Source: an uncultured bacterium
Lineage (GTDB): Bacteria > Bacillota > Clostridia > Lachnospirales > Lachnospiraceae
DNA: 60,626 nt
Reading direction: 5' to 3'
Assembly: GCA_947088515.1 (NCBI GenBank)
Contig: CAMUHA010000002.1
Span: 1 to 60,626, forward strand
Position 1 is the stretch's first letter, and the number at the start of each line of letters is the position of its first letter. This document shows positions 7,964 to 15,761 of the stretch, piece after piece. The notes below the pieces were generated by a model. That model was not told the DNA's origin and ran no database searches. It saw only the letters and a list, made by a program, of their open reading frames with translations. A program made the position numbers and the translations under genes.

Positions 7964-8092
7964 TTATCCTTTTTTTGTTTTTGTTTTTTCCGTTGCCTTT
8001 TTGCTCTCGTTTTGGGCAGTCTTTTTATTTTTAATTTTATCCCTGATTTTAAAAAGTAATTCTAAAGCCATCTGGTTTGCTGCTTGTCCCAT
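7964..8092 (-). CDS. Small Lys-rich basic protein (42 aa), hypothetical
   Basis: ATG at 8092 follows GGAGG with 7-nt spacing and opens a 42-codon frame beginning MGQAANQMALELLFKIRD and continuing with a strongly basic tail (KNKKTAQ, then KTKTKK). The N-terminal half could form an amphipathic helix. It lies immediately upstream of the fprA promoter in the 538-nt gap 7807-8344. I recognise no family. The main support is the ribosome binding site. The A-rich tail could also arise by chance in AT-rich DNA. Confidence 0.4.
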   Translation of the reverse strand: MGQAANQMALELLFKIRDKIKNKKTAQNESKKATEKTKTKKG

Positions 8093-8201
8093 AATCTGCC
8101 TCCATTTGCTTTAACGCCTGTTTGTCATTAACTGATATTAGTTTAGCATGTGCACTGTTAAAAAACAAGAAACGTCCATATCGTTTTATATTTTTTACAT
8201 G

Positions 8202-8261
8202 TTGACAGAAAGGTCTATAGATGATAGACTACAAATATGGTCGGTCTAATAAATGTAGACC
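8202..8261 (+). promoter_or_regulatory. Promoter with two dyad operators upstream of the BlaI-like repressor
   Basis: TTGACA (8202-8207) lies 17 bp before TAGACT (8225-8230). A perfect dyad GTCTAT-N5-ATAGAC (8213-8229) fills the spacer and -10, and a second dyad GGTCTA-N7-TAGACC (8243-8261) lies just downstream. Both share GTCTA half-sites, as expected for operators of the BlaI/MecI family repressor encoded 84 nt further on. A TATAAT at 8265-8270 lacks a -35. Autorepression is inferred. Confidence 0.7.
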
Positions 8262-8344
8262 AATTATAATATAAACAGAAACCAGCCTGCAGGCCGTTTG
8301 TACAGGCGGCGGATGTGAAATTATAAATCAGGAGGGTAAAGGAA

Positions 8345-8710
8345 ATGGGGGATTACAAGTTATCGGAAGCCGAAGCGAAATTTGCGGAAATCATCTGGGA
8401 CAGTGAGCCGGTTGCATCAATGGAGTTGGTAAAAATCTGTGAAAAGGAAATGAACTGGAAGAAGTCAACCACATATACGATGTTAAAAAAGCTGTGTGAA
8501 AAGGAGATATTCCAAAATGTGAACGCAATTGTAAGTGCAAGAATGAGCCGGGAGGAATTTTATGGCAGTCAGAGCAGAAAGTATGTGGAAGAAGTGTTCG
8601 CAGGCTCTCTGCCGCGGTTTCTGACGGCCTTTTGCAGGGGGAAAAAGCTTACGGCAAAGGAAGTGGAGGAAATGCGGCGTTTTATTGATGAATATAAAGA
8701 AGAAAATTAA
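8345..8710 (+). CDS. BlaI/MecI/CopY family transcriptional repressor
   Basis: A 121-residue winged-helix repressor. The N-terminal part (LSEAEAKFAEIIWDSEPVASMELVKICEKEMNWKKS, interrupted by no gap, then TTYTMLKKLCEK) is the classic BlaI/MecI DNA-binding domain, and the C-terminal part would dimerise and carry the protease-sensitive site. It is followed 12 nt later by an M56 sensor protease, the usual partner that inactivates the repressor. Two GTCTA dyads in the promoter suggest it represses its own operon. No beta-lactamase gene is adjacent, so the regulated function is probably cell-wall related rather than classical penicillin resistance. Confidence 0.9.
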   Translation: MGDYKLSEAEAKFAEIIWDSEPVASMELVKICEKEMNWKKSTTYTMLKKLCEKEIFQNVNAIVSARMSREEFYGSQSRKYVEEVFAGSLPRFLTAFCRGKKLTAKEVEEMRRFIDEYKEEN

Positions 8711-8722
8711 GGAGGCGGCTGG

Positions 8723-10543
8723 ATGGTCAGTATATTTATCAGGGTTTTAAATATGAGTATTGCCGCTTTGATATCCATTGTGGCGGTTTTGCTTTTAAGA
8801 CTTGTTTTAAAACGTGCGCCAAAAATCTTTTCCTATCTGCTCTGGCTGGCAGTGTTTTTTAAGCTGTTGATTCCTTATTCCTTTCAGACACAGTGGGGAA
8901 TTATTCCCCGCGTTTCCCTGGAAGGACTGGGCGTTGCGCTGCAGGGCTGGGAAGAGGGACACAGTCAAAACGGCGGGGGTGGGATGGCTTATCCGGGCAT
9001 GGAAAAAGAAAAGGAAGGGGGAAATGTAAAAAACAATGACACAATGCCGGAGGATACAAAGAGGAAGGACTCTTTGGCAGCATTATATAAGGACAATGGT
9101 ATGGGAGAAAAAGAGCTGCCGTTTCTGACGGTTGGTCTATGGACAAAAGCGGCAGGGGTCTGGCTGCTGGTGAGCCTTTTGCTGATATTATGTGGGGCTG
9201 TCAGATATGTTGCTTTTATGAAGTATATAAGGCAGTGTGGCAAAGCAGGAGAACAAATATGGGATAAAAACCCAAAATCCGGCTTTGGCGGAAATTACTC
9301 TGTTCTTATTTCCAGCAAAATCCGTGAGCCTTTTGTGGCCGGTTTTTTTAAGCCGGTTATTTACCTGCCATGCGCTCTGGAGCCAGCACAAAGGAGGCTT
9401 GTGACGCTTCATGAGGAAGTTCATATTGTTCGCAGGGATTATCTGGTAAAACTTGCCGCCCATTTGTGTGTGTGCCTCCATTGGTTCAATCCATTTGTAT
9501 GGTTGTCTTATTATCTGATGGAACAGGACATGGAGACTTCCTGTGACGAAATGGTGTTGGCCAGAATAGGATTTGAAAGTAAAAAAGAATATGCAAAAAC
9601 TCTTTTGTATCTTTCAGGGGAGAGGGGATGGCGGCCAGACACCCCATTGACATTCGGGAAAATAAGCGTGAAAGTGAGGATAAAAAATATAATGAAGTAT
9701 AAGCAAATAAAAAAAGGGGTGGCAGCGGCCATATCTGTTGTGGCGCTTGCCTCATCTGTGTTGTTACTGGTAAACGGAAGCGAGAATAAGGATTTTACTG
9801 CATTGCCGGAAGAAAAAATGACAGCAAAAGGGGGAGTAACAGGCGGGAATGAAGGGACGCTAGAGGAAGAAATGCAGCTTCCTGCTGCTGAAAAAATGAT
9901 GCAGAGTGACAATTCCAACGAACAGCCATCTGACACATCAGACCACCATTATTATTTGTCAAACAAACAGGCGGCGGAAGAAACACAAAACAAACAGAAG
10001 GCGGATTTATCCGAAAAAGAAAATGCCAAAACGCTTGTTCCTTTGGAAAATATGGAAGAAGCGTCCAATGAGCAAGCTGGAAGTGTAACAGACAGTTATG
10101 ATTCCCTGCGCAGAACAGCAGAAGGGACAGGAAGCGGAAATATGGTTGCCTATAGAATGCCTGTAGAGATTGGGCGCATTTCCGACGATTTTGGCATCCG
10201 TACCCATCCGGTTAGTTCGGAGACGCTTTTTCACAGCGGCATTGACTTTGCGGCAGAGAAAGGAACTTTGGTGTTTGCGGCAGCAGACGGTATTGTATTT
10301 GAAACAGGTTTTGATAAAGTGGCTGGAAATTATGTGATTCTCCAGCATGAAAATGGGGAGATGACCTATTATGCAAGTTGTGATGAAGTTTTGGTAAACC
10401 AGGGAGATAAGGCGGCTGCTGGTGAGCAGATAGCCACAGTGGGGAGTACAGGCACAAGTACAGGCGCCCATCTTCATTTTGCATTAAGCAGGGAGGGAGC
10501 TTATATTGAGCCTGTATTTACAGATTTTGTTTCCGGCCAGTAA
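8723..10543 (+). CDS. M56 sensor metalloprotease fused to an M23 murein peptidase domain
   Basis: A 606-residue BlaR1-like membrane protein. Four membrane segments (about 8-28, 36-54, 143-163 and 320-342) bracket an M56 zinc protease domain with His230-Glu-x-x-His234 (HEEVH) and downstream Glu271 in METSCDE. After a long Ser/Glu/Gln-rich linker (about 350-470), an extracellular M23 (LytM-type) domain follows with metal ligands His504 and Asp508 (HSGID) and His583-x-His585 (HLHF). M23 replaces the penicillin-sensor domain of BlaR1. It probably senses or edits peptidoglycan and signals through the M56 domain to the BlaI-like repressor. I believe such M23/M56 architectures are annotated in other clostridia, but their function is unproven. 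Confidence 0.9.
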   Translation: MVSIFIRVLNMSIAALISIVAVLLLRLVLKRAPKIFSYLLWLAVFFKLLIPYSFQTQWGIIPRVSLEGLGVALQGWEEGHSQNGGGGMAYPGMEKEKEGGNVKNNDTMPEDTKRKDSLAALYKDNGMGEKELPFLTVGLWTKAAGVWLLVSLLLILCGAVRYVAFMKYIRQCGKAGEQIWDKNPKSGFGGNYSVLISSKIREPFVAGFFKPVIYLPCALEPAQRRLVTLHEEVHIVRRDYLVKLAAHLCVCLHWFNPFVWLSYYLMEQDMETSCDEMVLARIGFESKKEYAKTLLYLSGERGWRPDTPLTFGKISVKVRIKNIMKYKQIKKGVAAAISVVALASSVLLLVNGSENKDFTALPEEKMTAKGGVTGGNEGTLEEEMQLPAAEKMMQSDNSNEQPSDTSDHHYYLSNKQAAEETQNKQKADLSEKENAKTLVPLENMEEASNEQAGSVTDSYDSLRRTAEGTGSGNMVAYRMPVEIGRISDDFGIRTHPVSSETLFHSGIDFAAEKGTLVFAAADGIVFETGFDKVAGNYVILQHENGEMTYYASCDEVLVNQGDKAAAGEQIATVGSTGTSTGAHLHFALSREGAYIEPVFTDFVSGQ

Positions 10544-10681
10544 AATACCGTGGAAACTAATTTTATGGTTGAAAAACGGTCTCACATTTAGTAAAATAGA
10601 TGTGGCAGTAAATAAAATGTCTGACATGTGACAGAAAAGGCAGCGCGGCTAAGCGGCCGCTGCTTAAAAGGAGATGTGGCA

Positions 10682-10795
10682 ATGGAATTTATGTTATTGG
10701 CAGGCGGTATGCTGGTTATCATTATAGCAGTAGTGGTATCGGTAGTATCTTCGGTGGTATCTGCAGTTGCGGCAGACCAGGATATAGAGGACTGA
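10682..10795 (+). CDS. Small single-span membrane peptide (37 aa)
   Basis: ATG 10682 follows AAGGAG (10669-10674) at good spacing and encodes 37 residues. These are a very hydrophobic Val/Ile/Ala/Ser segment (about residues 4-30) followed by an acidic tail ADQDIED. It lies 138 nt after the M56-M23 gene and before an intrinsic terminator, so it may be the last gene of that operon. A 6-bp GC-rich hairpin precedes the ribosome binding site. Size and composition resemble small membrane peptides or type I toxins, but no family is recognised. Confidence 0.55.
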   Translation: MEFMLLAGGMLVIIIAVVVSVVSSVVSAVAADQDIED

Positions 10796-10834
10796 CTTTG
10801 TAAGAAGTTCCTTATATTGCAGTGAAAAGAAAAG

Positions 10835-10859
10835 GACTGTGCGGTGCGCAGTCTTTTTT
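10835..10859 (+). terminator. Intrinsic terminator
   Basis: An 8-bp stem (10835-10842 with 10846-10853, one G-U, GGT loop) is followed directly by T6. It closes the BlaI/M56-M23/small peptide unit. Confidence 0.8.
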
Positions 10860-10996
10860 CCGTAAAGGAATATTGCCGGTTGGTTCTTTTTAGAAATTCT
10901 TTATATTCCTTAATATTGCGTTTATTGATTTATGGCTGGGAAAGAAGTAGGATAATAAGCAGGAAAACCGAACAAAAGTTGAAAGGCGTGACCGTA

Positions 10997-11389
10997 ATGA
11001 AAGAAAAATTTTACCGATTTATGCAGGGAAGATATGGAAGCGACCAGCTGAACCGCTCTTTGATGATTTTGGTAATAGTATGTTTTGTATTGTCATTATT
11101 TGGGGAGAAAATATTCTATATGCTGGGGGCTGGTATCCTTGTTTATTCATATTTCAGAATGTTTTCCAAAAACATCTACAAGAGAAGGGCAGAAAACACT
11201 GTATATTTGCGGTATGAATATAAGGTCAGGCAGAGGTTTGTCACATGGAAGAGGGAAATGCAGCAAAGAAAGACCCATCATATTTACAGATGTCCTTCCT
11301 GCAGGCAGAAGATAAGAATTCCCAGGGGAAAAGGAAAAGTTGAAATTAAGTGTCCCAAGTGTGCCCAGACCTTTATTAAAAAAAGCTGA
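10997..11389 (+). CDS. Zinc-ribbon membrane protein, first gene of a DUF5685/J-protein cluster
   Basis: A 130-residue protein with two closely spaced hydrophobic segments (about 24-55), a basic cytoplasmic stretch, and a C-terminal zinc ribbon with two Cys-x-x-Cys knuckles (CPSC and CPKC) separated by 16 residues. The start ATG 10997 follows GAAAGG; longer upstream in-frame reading overlaps the previous terminator and was rejected. It lies 29 nt before the DUF5685 gene, so the three genes up to 12991 are likely one operon. Role unknown. Confidence 0.75.
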   Translation: MKEKFYRFMQGRYGSDQLNRSLMILVIVCFVLSLFGEKIFYMLGAGILVYSYFRMFSKNIYKRRAENTVYLRYEYKVRQRFVTWKREMQQRKTHHIYRCPSCRQKIRIPRGKGKVEIKCPKCAQTFIKKS

Positions 11390-11418
11390 CAGAATTTAAA
11401 GCCAGATGGGAGAAAGCC

Positions 11419-12300
11419 ATGTTTGGATATATTATTATCAACAAGGGGGATATGAAATTTAAAGAGTTTGACATTTACCATTCTTATTATTGTGGTCTGT
11501 GTCAGGCTTTGAGAAAACGGTTTGGCAGAGCGGGGCAGATTAGTTTATCCTATGATATGACATTCCTTGTAATGCTGCTTAGCAGTTTGTATGAACCGGA
11601 AACAGAAGTGGGTGAAATCAAGTGTGCCGCCCATCCTTTTGAAAAACATACCGTAAGAACCAACGCATTTTCTCTTTATGGGGCAGATATGAATCTGCTT
11701 TTTACTTATTATAAGTGCAGAGACGATTGGGAGGATGACCATAAGCTTACCCGTTTAGCTTATGGAAAATTGTTAAAAAAAGCTTATAGAAACATATGTG
11801 CCAGATATGGCAAAAAAGCAAAGCGCATGGAGAGCCTTATGCGGGAGCTTTTTATGCAGGAAAAGAGAAACAATCAGGATGTGGACCAAATGGCAGGCAT
11901 TTTTGGGGACATTATGGGGGAAATCATGGCTGTCAGGGAGGATGAATGGCACGACAGCCTTAAAACAATGGGGTTTTATCTGGGCAAATTTATTTACCTT
12001 ATGGATGCCTACGAAGATATTGAAGAAGATATCAGAGGGCGAAGATATAACCCTTTGATTAAGCGGTTTAATGACCCCGACTTTGAAGAAGAAGTTAAAA
12101 CCATTCTGACTATGATTATGGCAGGATGCTGCAAGGAATTTGAAAAGCTTCCTGTAATTGAAAATGTGGAAATACTAAGAAATATTCTTTATTCCGGTGT
12201 CTGGTACCGGTATGAAATGGTAAGACAGAAAAGAGAAGAAGAACTGCGCAAGGAAAAGGAAAGAAGCAGCCGGGGAGTGGAAAATGCGAGATCCATATGA
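11419..12300 (+). CDS. DUF5685 family protein with Asp-rich motifs resembling squalene/phytoene synthases
   Basis: A 293-residue, predominantly helical soluble protein. It carries the family Cys pair CGLC (25-28). I also see two acidic motifs: YYKCRDDWEDD (97-107) and DAYEDIEEDIRGRRYNP (196-212). Their spacing and surrounding residues recall the two diphosphate/magnesium-binding motifs of squalene and phytoene synthases (CRxxDDxxD and RDxxEDxxRGRxYLP). That would place it in the all-alpha terpenoid-synthase fold, but activity is not implied. The start has a weak GGGAG site. Its 3' end overlaps the J-protein gene by 17 nt, indicating translational coupling. Confidence 0.82.
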   Translation: MFGYIIINKGDMKFKEFDIYHSYYCGLCQALRKRFGRAGQISLSYDMTFLVMLLSSLYEPETEVGEIKCAAHPFEKHTVRTNAFSLYGADMNLLFTYYKCRDDWEDDHKLTRLAYGKLLKKAYRNICARYGKKAKRMESLMRELFMQEKRNNQDVDQMAGIFGDIMGEIMAVREDEWHDSLKTMGFYLGKFIYLMDAYEDIEEDIRGRRYNPLIKRFNDPDFEEEVKTILTMIMAGCCKEFEKLPVIENVEILRNILYSGVWYRYEMVRQKREEELRKEKERSSRGVENARSI

Positions 12301-12991
12301 GGTTTTAGGTGTTTCCAGAAATGCCACAGAAGAAGAGATAAAAAAAGCATATAAAGCTCTTAGCAGAAAATATCATCCTGACGCCAATATTGATAACCCT
12401 CAGGCGGCTGGAGAGAAATTTAAAGAGATACAGCAGGCATACCAGCAGGTGATGCGGGAGAGGACGGAAGGCTATAGCTATCATGGAGCGGGCTATGGCG
12501 GAAGCCGCAGCGCCGGAGGCGCAGGATATTTTGGCGGCTTTGGAGGGTTCGGAGGTTTTGGTGGCTTTGGCAGTTCGGATACTGGTTATGAAGAGGACGG
12601 TTATTTAAGGGCTGCGGGCAATTATGTAAGAAATGGTTATTACAAAGAAGCTCGTAATGTTTTAGATGGTATGGAAGAACAGGCTAGAGGCGCCCGGTGG
12701 TATTATTACAGCGCCCTTGCACATGCAGGGCTGGGAAATCAGGTATCAGCGCTTGAACATGCAAGAAAGGCAGCGGTGCTGGAGCCAGGCAGCCGGACAT
12801 ACACGAATCTGGTATACCAGTTTGAAAACGGAGGCACATGGTACCGTCAAAGGCAGCATACCTATGGACATCCCTATATAGCAGGAGATGGACTGTGTCT
12901 TAAGATATGTATTGCAAATATGATTTGCAATTTGTGCTGTGGAGGCGGGGGGCTTTGCTGTGGAGGCATCCCTTATTACAGGTTCTGGTAA
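12284..12991 (+). CDS. J-domain (DnaJ-like) protein with G/F region, TPR-like repeat and Cys-rich tail
   Basis: A 235-residue type III-like J protein. It has a J domain (1-65) with the essential HPD tripeptide (31-33), a Gly/Phe-rich repeat region (about 75-105, GGFGGFGGFGG), a helical tetratricopeptide-like segment (about 110-175), and a C-terminal tail with seven cysteines including CC-GGGG-LCC. It lacks the DnaJ zinc finger and substrate domains, so it should recruit Hsp70 (DnaK) to a specific client, plausibly the co-encoded DUF5685 or zinc-ribbon protein. The Cys tail could bind metal or be lipid-modified. The function of the trio is unknown. Confidence 0.85.
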   Translation: MRDPYEVLGVSRNATEEEIKKAYKALSRKYHPDANIDNPQAAGEKFKEIQQAYQQVMRERTEGYSYHGAGYGGSRSAGGAGYFGGFGGFGGFGGFGSSDTGYEEDGYLRAAGNYVRNGYYKEARNVLDGMEEQARGARWYYYSALAHAGLGNQVSALEHARKAAVLEPGSRTYTNLVYQFENGGTWYRQRQHTYGHPYIAGDGLCLKICIANMICNLCCGGGGLCCGGIPYYRFW

Positions 12992-13162
12992 TATGATAAA
13001 GCAGGCACGTCAGAAGGTGAAAGACTGATTGTGTTATGCAGGTGCGGAAGGAAGAAGCGATAGGCTTGCCGGAAGCATCTGCTTTTTATATTAAAAGTTA
13101 TTTAGTGATTTGCGTCTGGCGGGAGAAATGATTCAGGGCTATCCAGACAAAGGAAGGTGAGT

Positions 13163-13834
13163 ATGAAACGGATACTGCTGGTTGAGGATGACGATACGAT
13201 TGTTTATGGATTATCAGAATTTTTAAGGGAAGAGGGATTTGAGGTAACGGCAGTTTCCACTTTGGAGGAGGCCCTTATGATGGACAAAAATGCCTTTTCG
13301 CTGGCGCTGCTGGATTTGGGGCTTCCTGATGGGGAAGGGTTTCTTTTTCTTGCAAAGAAGCAAAGAGAAGCGCTGCCTGTCATTATTCTTACGGCAAGGG
13401 AAGAGGAAAAGGACATTATCAAAGGGCTGGACATGGGAGCAGATGATTATGTGACCAAGCCTTTTAAAGCCGGGATTTTGCTGTCCCGCATACGGGCGGT
13501 GCTGCGCCGTCAGGGGAATATGGAGGAGAGCCGGGAAACATTGCGGTGTGGAAATATTGTGCTTGATAAAAACAGAACGCTTGTCTGGATAGGAGAGAGG
13601 CAGATTTCCCTGACAGCTGGAGAATACCGGCTGTTGCTTTATCTGATGGAAAATAAAAACAGGACGCTTACAAGGAATGCGCTGCTTCAGTACTTGTGGG
13701 ATAATTGTGGGGACTATGTAAATGATAATACGTTGACGGTTACTATCAAGCGGCTTCGGGAAAAGCTGGGGGAAGAATCCCGGCAGGTGATTAAAACAGT
13801 GCGGGGAATTGGATACCGGGTGGAGGATTGTTAA
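13163..13834 (+). CDS. OmpR/PhoB-type response regulator
   Basis: A 223-residue two-component regulator. The receiver domain (1-115) has acidic pocket Asp9-Asp10, phosphoacceptor Asp51 (LLDLGLPDG) and the conserved Lys in TKPF. The C-terminal winged helix (about 125-221) ends ...VIKTVRGIGYRVED, typical of the OmpR class. ATG 13163 follows AAGGAAGG; a GTG six nt upstream is inside the ribosome binding site. The 3' end overlaps the kinase start by 1 nt. With the following kinase and ABC transporter it resembles BceRS/VncRS-type antimicrobial peptide response systems. Confidence 0.92.
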   Translation: MKRILLVEDDDTIVYGLSEFLREEGFEVTAVSTLEEALMMDKNAFSLALLDLGLPDGEGFLFLAKKQREALPVIILTAREEEKDIIKGLDMGADDYVTKPFKAGILLSRIRAVLRRQGNMEESRETLRCGNIVLDKNRTLVWIGERQISLTAGEYRLLLYLMENKNRTLTRNALLQYLWDNCGDYVNDNTLTVTIKRLREKLGEESRQVIKTVRGIGYRVEDC

Positions 13835-15018
13835 TGATGGGAAGGAAATCCGGCTTAGCTTTTGGGGCGGCAGTTTTTGTATTTTGCTTTTTCTTTTGTA
13901 TGACGGCGGCATTTGGCAGCTTCTGGAAGGGGGAGGCTTATCTTTATGACAGGATAGCTGCAGTGGCAGCGGCGCTTCCCGGACAGCAGACCCAAATTGT
14001 TGGTGCGCTAAAGGAGAGGGGAGAGGACAACCTTGCAAAGGGAAGGAAAATTCTGGCACAGTATGGTTATCATGGACATTTGCCGGCGGCACATATTTAT
14101 GCCTCGCTTGTAGTGGGAGCGTTAGCAGCGGCGGGCATGGGAACGGCGGGAGCGCTGTATTTTACAGGCAGGGAGAGAAAACGGCTAAAAAAAAGAGCTG
14201 AAAATCTTACAGAATATCTCCGTCAGGTGGAGAAGGGCAGTTATTTTACATTCCCTGAAAGAAGCCAGGACTTTCTCTCCAATCTGGAAGATGAAATCTA
14301 TAAGACTGTATTAGCGCTTAGAGAAAGTCGTGAAAGACTGCAGCAGGAAAAGGAAAACCAGGCCCGCAGCTTTACAGATATTTCCCACCAGCTAAAAACG
14401 CCCCTTACCTCTTTGTCTGTGCTGTGTGAACTTTTGGCGCGCAGAGTAACAGACAAAGAGGCCGGCTTACAGATACAAAAAATGGAAAGGCAGACGGAGC
14501 GGATTAGTGAACTGACAGCCGCCTTACTTACCCTGGCAAGGGCACAGGCAGGTGTGCTGTCTTTTGAAATCAGGCGCATTCCGGCAGGAGAGCTGATATC
14601 CTGTGGTCTGGAACCCCTATGGCCGCTGATTGAAAAGAAAGGACAGCGGGTTAAAATATATGGGGAGAAGGATATTTACCTATCCTGTGACCTGGGTTGG
14701 ATGAAAGAAGCGCTGGGGAGCCTGTTTAAAAATGCCTCTGAGCACTCGCCGGACGGGTCAGAAATTAGTGTACGGGTATGGGACAATCCGGTTTATACGG
14801 GAATTGCCATAGAAGATGAAGGAATGGGGTTTGACAGAAAAGACCTGCCTCATTTGTTTGAGCGTTTTTACAGGGGAAGCGTTGTTGGAAAAGAGGGGAC
14901 AGGCATAGGATTATCCCTTGCAAAGTCCCTGATTGAGAGTCAGGGGGGAGAAATTCGCGGTGAGAACAGGAGAGAAGGCGGCGCCCGGTTTGTAATCTCG
15001 TTTTATAAAAATATGTAA
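13834..15018 (+). CDS. Sensor histidine kinase
   Basis: A 394-residue kinase with two membrane segments (about 8-30 and 87-110) around a short extracytoplasmic loop of about 55 residues. A HAMP-like linker follows, then the H-box with His185 (FTDISHQLKTPL) and an ATPase domain with N box (FKNASEHS), G1 (DEGMGF) and G2 (GTGIGLSL). It should phosphorylate the preceding regulator. The small sensor loop suggests the signal is perceived in the membrane or through the ABC transporter. ATG 13834 overlaps the regulator stop (TAATG) and has GGAGG upstream. Confidence 0.9.
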   Translation: MMGRKSGLAFGAAVFVFCFFFCMTAAFGSFWKGEAYLYDRIAAVAAALPGQQTQIVGALKERGEDNLAKGRKILAQYGYHGHLPAAHIYASLVVGALAAAGMGTAGALYFTGRERKRLKKRAENLTEYLRQVEKGSYFTFPERSQDFLSNLEDEIYKTVLALRESRERLQQEKENQARSFTDISHQLKTPLTSLSVLCELLARRVTDKEAGLQIQKMERQTERISELTAALLTLARAQAGVLSFEIRRIPAGELISCGLEPLWPLIEKKGQRVKIYGEKDIYLSCDLGWMKEALGSLFKNASEHSPDGSEISVRVWDNPVYTGIAIEDEGMGFDRKDLPHLFERFYRGSVVGKEGTGIGLSLAKSLIESQGGEIRGENRREGGARFVISFYKNM

Positions 15019-15019
15019 A

Positions 15020-15052
15020 TGTCACCAGATTGTCATTTTGCCCTGTTATAGT
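15020..15052 (+). promoter_or_regulatory. Candidate regulator-activated promoter for the ABC transporter genes
   Basis: TGTCA occurs twice 11 bp apart (15020-15024 and 15031-15035), overlapping where a -35 box should be, followed by TATAGT (15047-15052) with no good -35. Direct half-sites with 11-bp period upstream of a -10 are typical binding sites of phosphorylated OmpR-type regulators, so the encoded regulator may activate the transporter here. Confidence 0.5.
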
Positions 15053-15077
15053 AAAATGGAAAGGCAGGGAAAACAAT

Positions 15078-15761
15078 ATGGAAATTTTAAGATGTGAGAA
15101 ACTGACTAAAATTTATGGCAGCGGACAAAATCAGGTGAAAGCGCTTGAGGATATAAATCTGTCCGTGGAAAAGGGAGAATTTGTTGCAATCATAGGGGCT
15201 TCCGGCTCTGGAAAATCTACATTGCTCCATATGCTGGGCGGGGTGGATAAACCTGACGGCGGAAAAGTTTTTATTGAAAACACGGATATTTCCAATTTAA
15301 ATGAAAAGCAGTGCGCAGTTTTCAGAAGGCGTAAGGTAGGTTTGGTTTATCAGTTTTATAATTTAATTCCGTCCCTTGATGTAAAGCAGAATATTTTGCT
15401 TCCAATGCTTTTGGACAATCAGAAGCCGGACGGGAAGAGATTTGAAGAGCTGGTGGAAATTTTGGGGTTAAAGAAGCGTCTGTCCCATCTGCCCAGCCAG
15501 CTATCGGGAGGACAGCAGCAAAGGGCAGCGATAGCAAGAGCATTAATTTACCGTCCGGCAATTCTTCTTGCGGATGAACCTACAGGCAATCTGGACCGGA
15601 AAAACTCAGATGAGATTTTGGGACTTTTAAAGCTGTCAAACAAAAAGTATAAGCAGACAGTTCTTCTGATTACCCATGATGAAAAAATTGCTTTGGAAGC
15701 AGACCGGATTATTACCATAGAGGATGGCAGAATTTTGTCTGATGAGGAGGTGGGGAGATGA
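15078..15761 (+). CDS. ABC transporter ATP-binding protein (MacB/BceA type)
   Basis: A 227-residue ATPase with Walker A GASGSGKST, signature LSGGQQQR, Walker B ILLADEPTGNLD and the H-loop LITHD. The YGSGQNQVKAL start and TGNLD Walker B place it with the LolD/MacB/BceA group that works with FtsX-type permeases in efflux or peptide-antibiotic protection. It overlaps the permease start by 4 nt. ATG 15078 was chosen over an earlier in-frame ATG at 15030 because only it begins at the conserved (E)ILRCEKLTKIYG domain start. Confidence 0.92.
   Translation: MEILRCEKLTKIYGSGQNQVKALEDINLSVEKGEFVAIIGASGSGKSTLLHMLGGVDKPDGGKVFIENTDISNLNEKQCAVFRRRKVGLVYQFYNLIPSLDVKQNILLPMLLDNQKPDGKRFEELVEILGLKKRLSHLPSQLSGGQQQRAAIARALIYRPAILLADEPTGNLDRKNSDEILGLLKLSNKKYKQTVLLITHDEKIALEADRIITIEDGRILSDEEVGR

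Noticed and set aside
8345..10543. Classical beta-lactamase resistance locus
   Set aside because: The repressor and M56 protease are of that type, but there is no beta-lactamase or penicillin-binding-protein gene nearby and the sensor domain is M23.
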